Shown in pieces: positions 45,101 through 45,789 of a stretch of 45,789 bases of DNA. The stretch comes from Clostridia bacterium. GTDB lineage: Bacteria; Bacillota; Clostridia; Oscillospirales; CAG-272. A program made the position numbers and the translations under genes. The DNA is taken from positions 1 to 45,789 of the forward strand of contig JAGASP010000083.1 in assembly GCA_017621695.1 (NCBI GenBank). The letters run 5' to 3'. Every line of letters begins with the position of its first letter. Within the stretch, counting starts at the first letter, position 1. A model generated the notes under the pieces. The model was not told the origin of the DNA, made no database searches, and saw only the letters and a list, made by a program, of their open reading frames with translations.

Positions 45101-45789
45101 AATATCCCGTTACCGGAGGCACCTCTACGCCCGAACACGGCGAAGTGGAGATCTCTCCCGAAAATGCCGCTGCCGGTGAGACCGTGACCGTGACCGTAAC
45201 TCCTGCGGAGGGATATGAGGTCGATAAGGTCATCATCACCGATAAGGATGGCAATACCTTTGAAGCAACCCGCGATCCCGACAATGAAAATATCTTTACC
45301 TACGAGCAGCCCTCCGGCGGTTCTACGGTGGAAGTCATTTTCAAGGTCGCTGAATACGACGTTGTGTTCAACTACTACAACGAAAACGGCGAAGCAGTTT
45401 CCGTAACCTTGACGGTAACGCACGGTTTGCTGGCCACACCTCCCGTAGCCCCCGCTTGGATGAACGAGAGTCATTCCTTTACCTTTGCATATTGGGATTG
45501 CGGTGACGGTATGGATTATGCCGAATTGGACGGTGTTTTCTCGGATATGACGGTGGAAGCTGTCTACGACCAGGAAATCCGATCCTTCACGGTCATCTTT
45601 GAGTACTACGACGAGAACGGCAACTGGACGAAGGTAGAATATACCTTTGAGTACGGCGACGAGATCCCTGTTGACCTCATTCCCACGCCTGTAGATTTCA
45701 AGACGGCATCCCACAGCTATACCTTTGACGGTTGGAAGACCGAGCTCCTGACGGTGGTCAAGGCCGATGCTTACTATGAGGCCAACTAC
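42112..45789 (+). CDS. Large secreted surface protein with InlB/Flg_new-like repeats (3' end outside window)
   Basis: At least 1226 residues, open to the last base. ATG 42112 lies six bases after AGGAGG. It begins with a signal peptide (KLWPALLATILLTLVMICAV). Residues to about 630 are a domain I do not recognise, with several similar hydrophobic/acidic stretches. After that come beta-rich repeats of the type seen in Listeria/Bacteroides InlB B-repeats: YTFKDWGLVLVPIYADATYE, SFTFAYWDCGD and SYTFDGWKTELLTVV, alternating with a region (about 815-1060) holding VTVTVTPAEGYEVDKVIITD. Such proteins form long surface fibres for adhesion. Its own promoter makes it an independent unit. The missing 3' end would show any wall-anchoring motif. 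Confidence 0.85.
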   Translation, partial: MNKNKRGMKKLWPALLATILLTLVMICAVLPTGAYEMTSEMLRDLQGFFETHEDLELNSDALAAFVKDYLYEKNADDPEHFSDEDMAELEVLLTKDGEADYMILTGMLLGNGETPDVNAALDALEKVASAQQLIAFVKAQTAYGMGVEADTYPVIWQVNGVSVEDSYRHMDVYSYPSKAELGLVSGEFVRWNTGAFFEAPASKDEPVIITGTVSNLASELTEISDGITDVNQVFHAEIDEENRRVVLALDVHASNYMEVLSSLMDFSSNSALKAEIKAMMYDIAAAGINAGVNRLSVNGHDILTVDSYAITDLVDVLDRVAEGDVDGLVSVQGIEAFIKNENYTMYRFTHMTPVTVDGVTYQSFGDYRVNLATDGLESAEWTVSLAFDGDTSEIVQIAKWLEDAVTVTDIENGKNFRLDLTNDKMQFILEQAYKAMSSNASFDQLITRHGDLEHGYFFVIDADATVGQLKSLILECDFADLLSLITGKPHGFEDSVQFKKLMGLILDQIPAYWDDDSIGSLYERDHWFAFDATLDKEYFRALMHRVVGDYSFWVGGHELVMEDVVNHIFDQMVFEKIYITLDVYIGDYRLYYVQNGDAVEGVFARPGTELSAIFDAVPPREGYDIVYFFNGEEISVAPDADVMDDTNPITYDYRVREHSLTLDVLFTDSVTGQEMTQSVDLSVAYGTVIDEAFLQAALADAGIAFDGYNVIFPDATVMPDSTLTLTVVGERIYFTVTWMVDGVLYAETLVAWGEIPVIDAPEKASDINFHYTFKDWGLVLVPIYADATYEAVFTPSSRYDDTVNDNATIGKDEDNNNITVDVGGVDGEGTPEITIPLGPIIEDLKEDPTQGLDYDHNFGDGYDLELDISPEAMQEIIRQLEEILEEKGATLDDVTIHTSREETTTENGDPAVKYEILIEVEGEPVDIRVEDGITVRVNADDPADPEKEIVVYYKDPATGEMIELDSEVVGTDENGKLIIEFDIPGFGEIYVVEETKEYPVTGGTSTPEHGEVEISPENAAAGETVTVTVTPAEGYEVDKVIITDKDGNTFEATRDPDNENIFTYEQPSGGSTVEVIFKVAEYDVVFNYYNENGEAVSVTLTVTHGLLATPPVAPAWMNESHSFTFAYWDCGDGMDYAELDGVFSDMTVEAVYDQEIRSFTVIFEYYDENGNWTKVEYTFEYGDEIPVDLIPTPVDFKTASHSYTFDGWKTELLTVVKADAYYEANY

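Noticed and set aside
42061..45714. 1217-codon minus-strand frame
   Set aside because: The plus strand has promoter, AGGAGG, signal peptide and InlB-like repeats; the antisense frame has none of these.

Overview
The window looks like chromosomal DNA of a spore-forming, Gram-positive gut anaerobe of the Clostridia, probably an uncultured relative of the Oscillospirales. The pointers are consensus-spaced -35/-10 promoters, strong AAAGGAGG ribosome sites, many lipoproteins, BspA-type leucine-rich repeat proteins, a SipL-like spore protein, a SpoVT/AbrB-type regulator, an RNase J and many ECF sigma/anti-sigma pairs. The taxonomic placement is inference. No tRNA, rRNA, CRISPR array or prophage was seen.

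Layout. 1-4330: two related LRR_5 surface proteins, one cut by the window edge and one complete lipoprotein with a degenerate EPGTD spacer and four cysteine-containing 41-residue modules. 4435-5817: an aspartate-aminotransferase-like enzyme. 5870-12428: a rightward operon starting at a promoter embedded in a terminator. It encodes a transglutaminase-like lipoprotein, a stand-alone amino-acid adenylation enzyme, a carrier protein, an MBOAT acyltransferase, an SGNH-like membrane-anchored protein and a small lipoprotein. This is the logic of the Dlt (teichoic acid D-alanylation) system, but the parts are not canonical. 12430-20391: four ECF sigma/anti-sigma pairs, three leftward and one rightward, each with stop and start codons overlapping. 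One anti-sigma gene is split by an in-frame TAA. 20457-22672: a polytopic membrane protein with an acidic 21 x 10-residue tail, flanked by one of two copies of a 161/162-bp MITE-like element. 22733-26307: a heterodimeric ABC exporter behind a strong promoter with a palindromic operator candidate. 26503-28347: a Na/Pi cotransporter with PhoU-like tail.

28417-33385: palindromic repeats, a small membrane ORF, a TIM-barrel sugar isomerase/epimerase-like gene, and a large secreted LamG-LamG-GDPD protein. 33400-38061: a SipL-like SPOCS/LysM protein whose start codon is inside a 10-bp inverted repeat, a multi-CXXC protein, and a membrane-anchored PpiC/SurA-like protein. 38276-41223: RNase J with a disordered basic N-terminal extension and a roughly 280-nt structured leader, and a small tail-anchored protein. 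41370-41785: an AbrB/SpoVT-like regulator with a C-terminal zinc-knuckle. 42008-end: a very large secreted surface protein, cut by the window end.

The common theme is the cell envelope: secreted adhesin-like proteins, envelope aminoacylation, export, and several one-component surface-sensing sigma switches. The most interesting items are the four-pair sigma cluster with a shared leader element, the non-canonical Dlt-like operon with a cysteine where the SGNH serine should be, the RNase J leader RNA, the MITE pair and the hairpin-sequestered start of the SipL-like gene.
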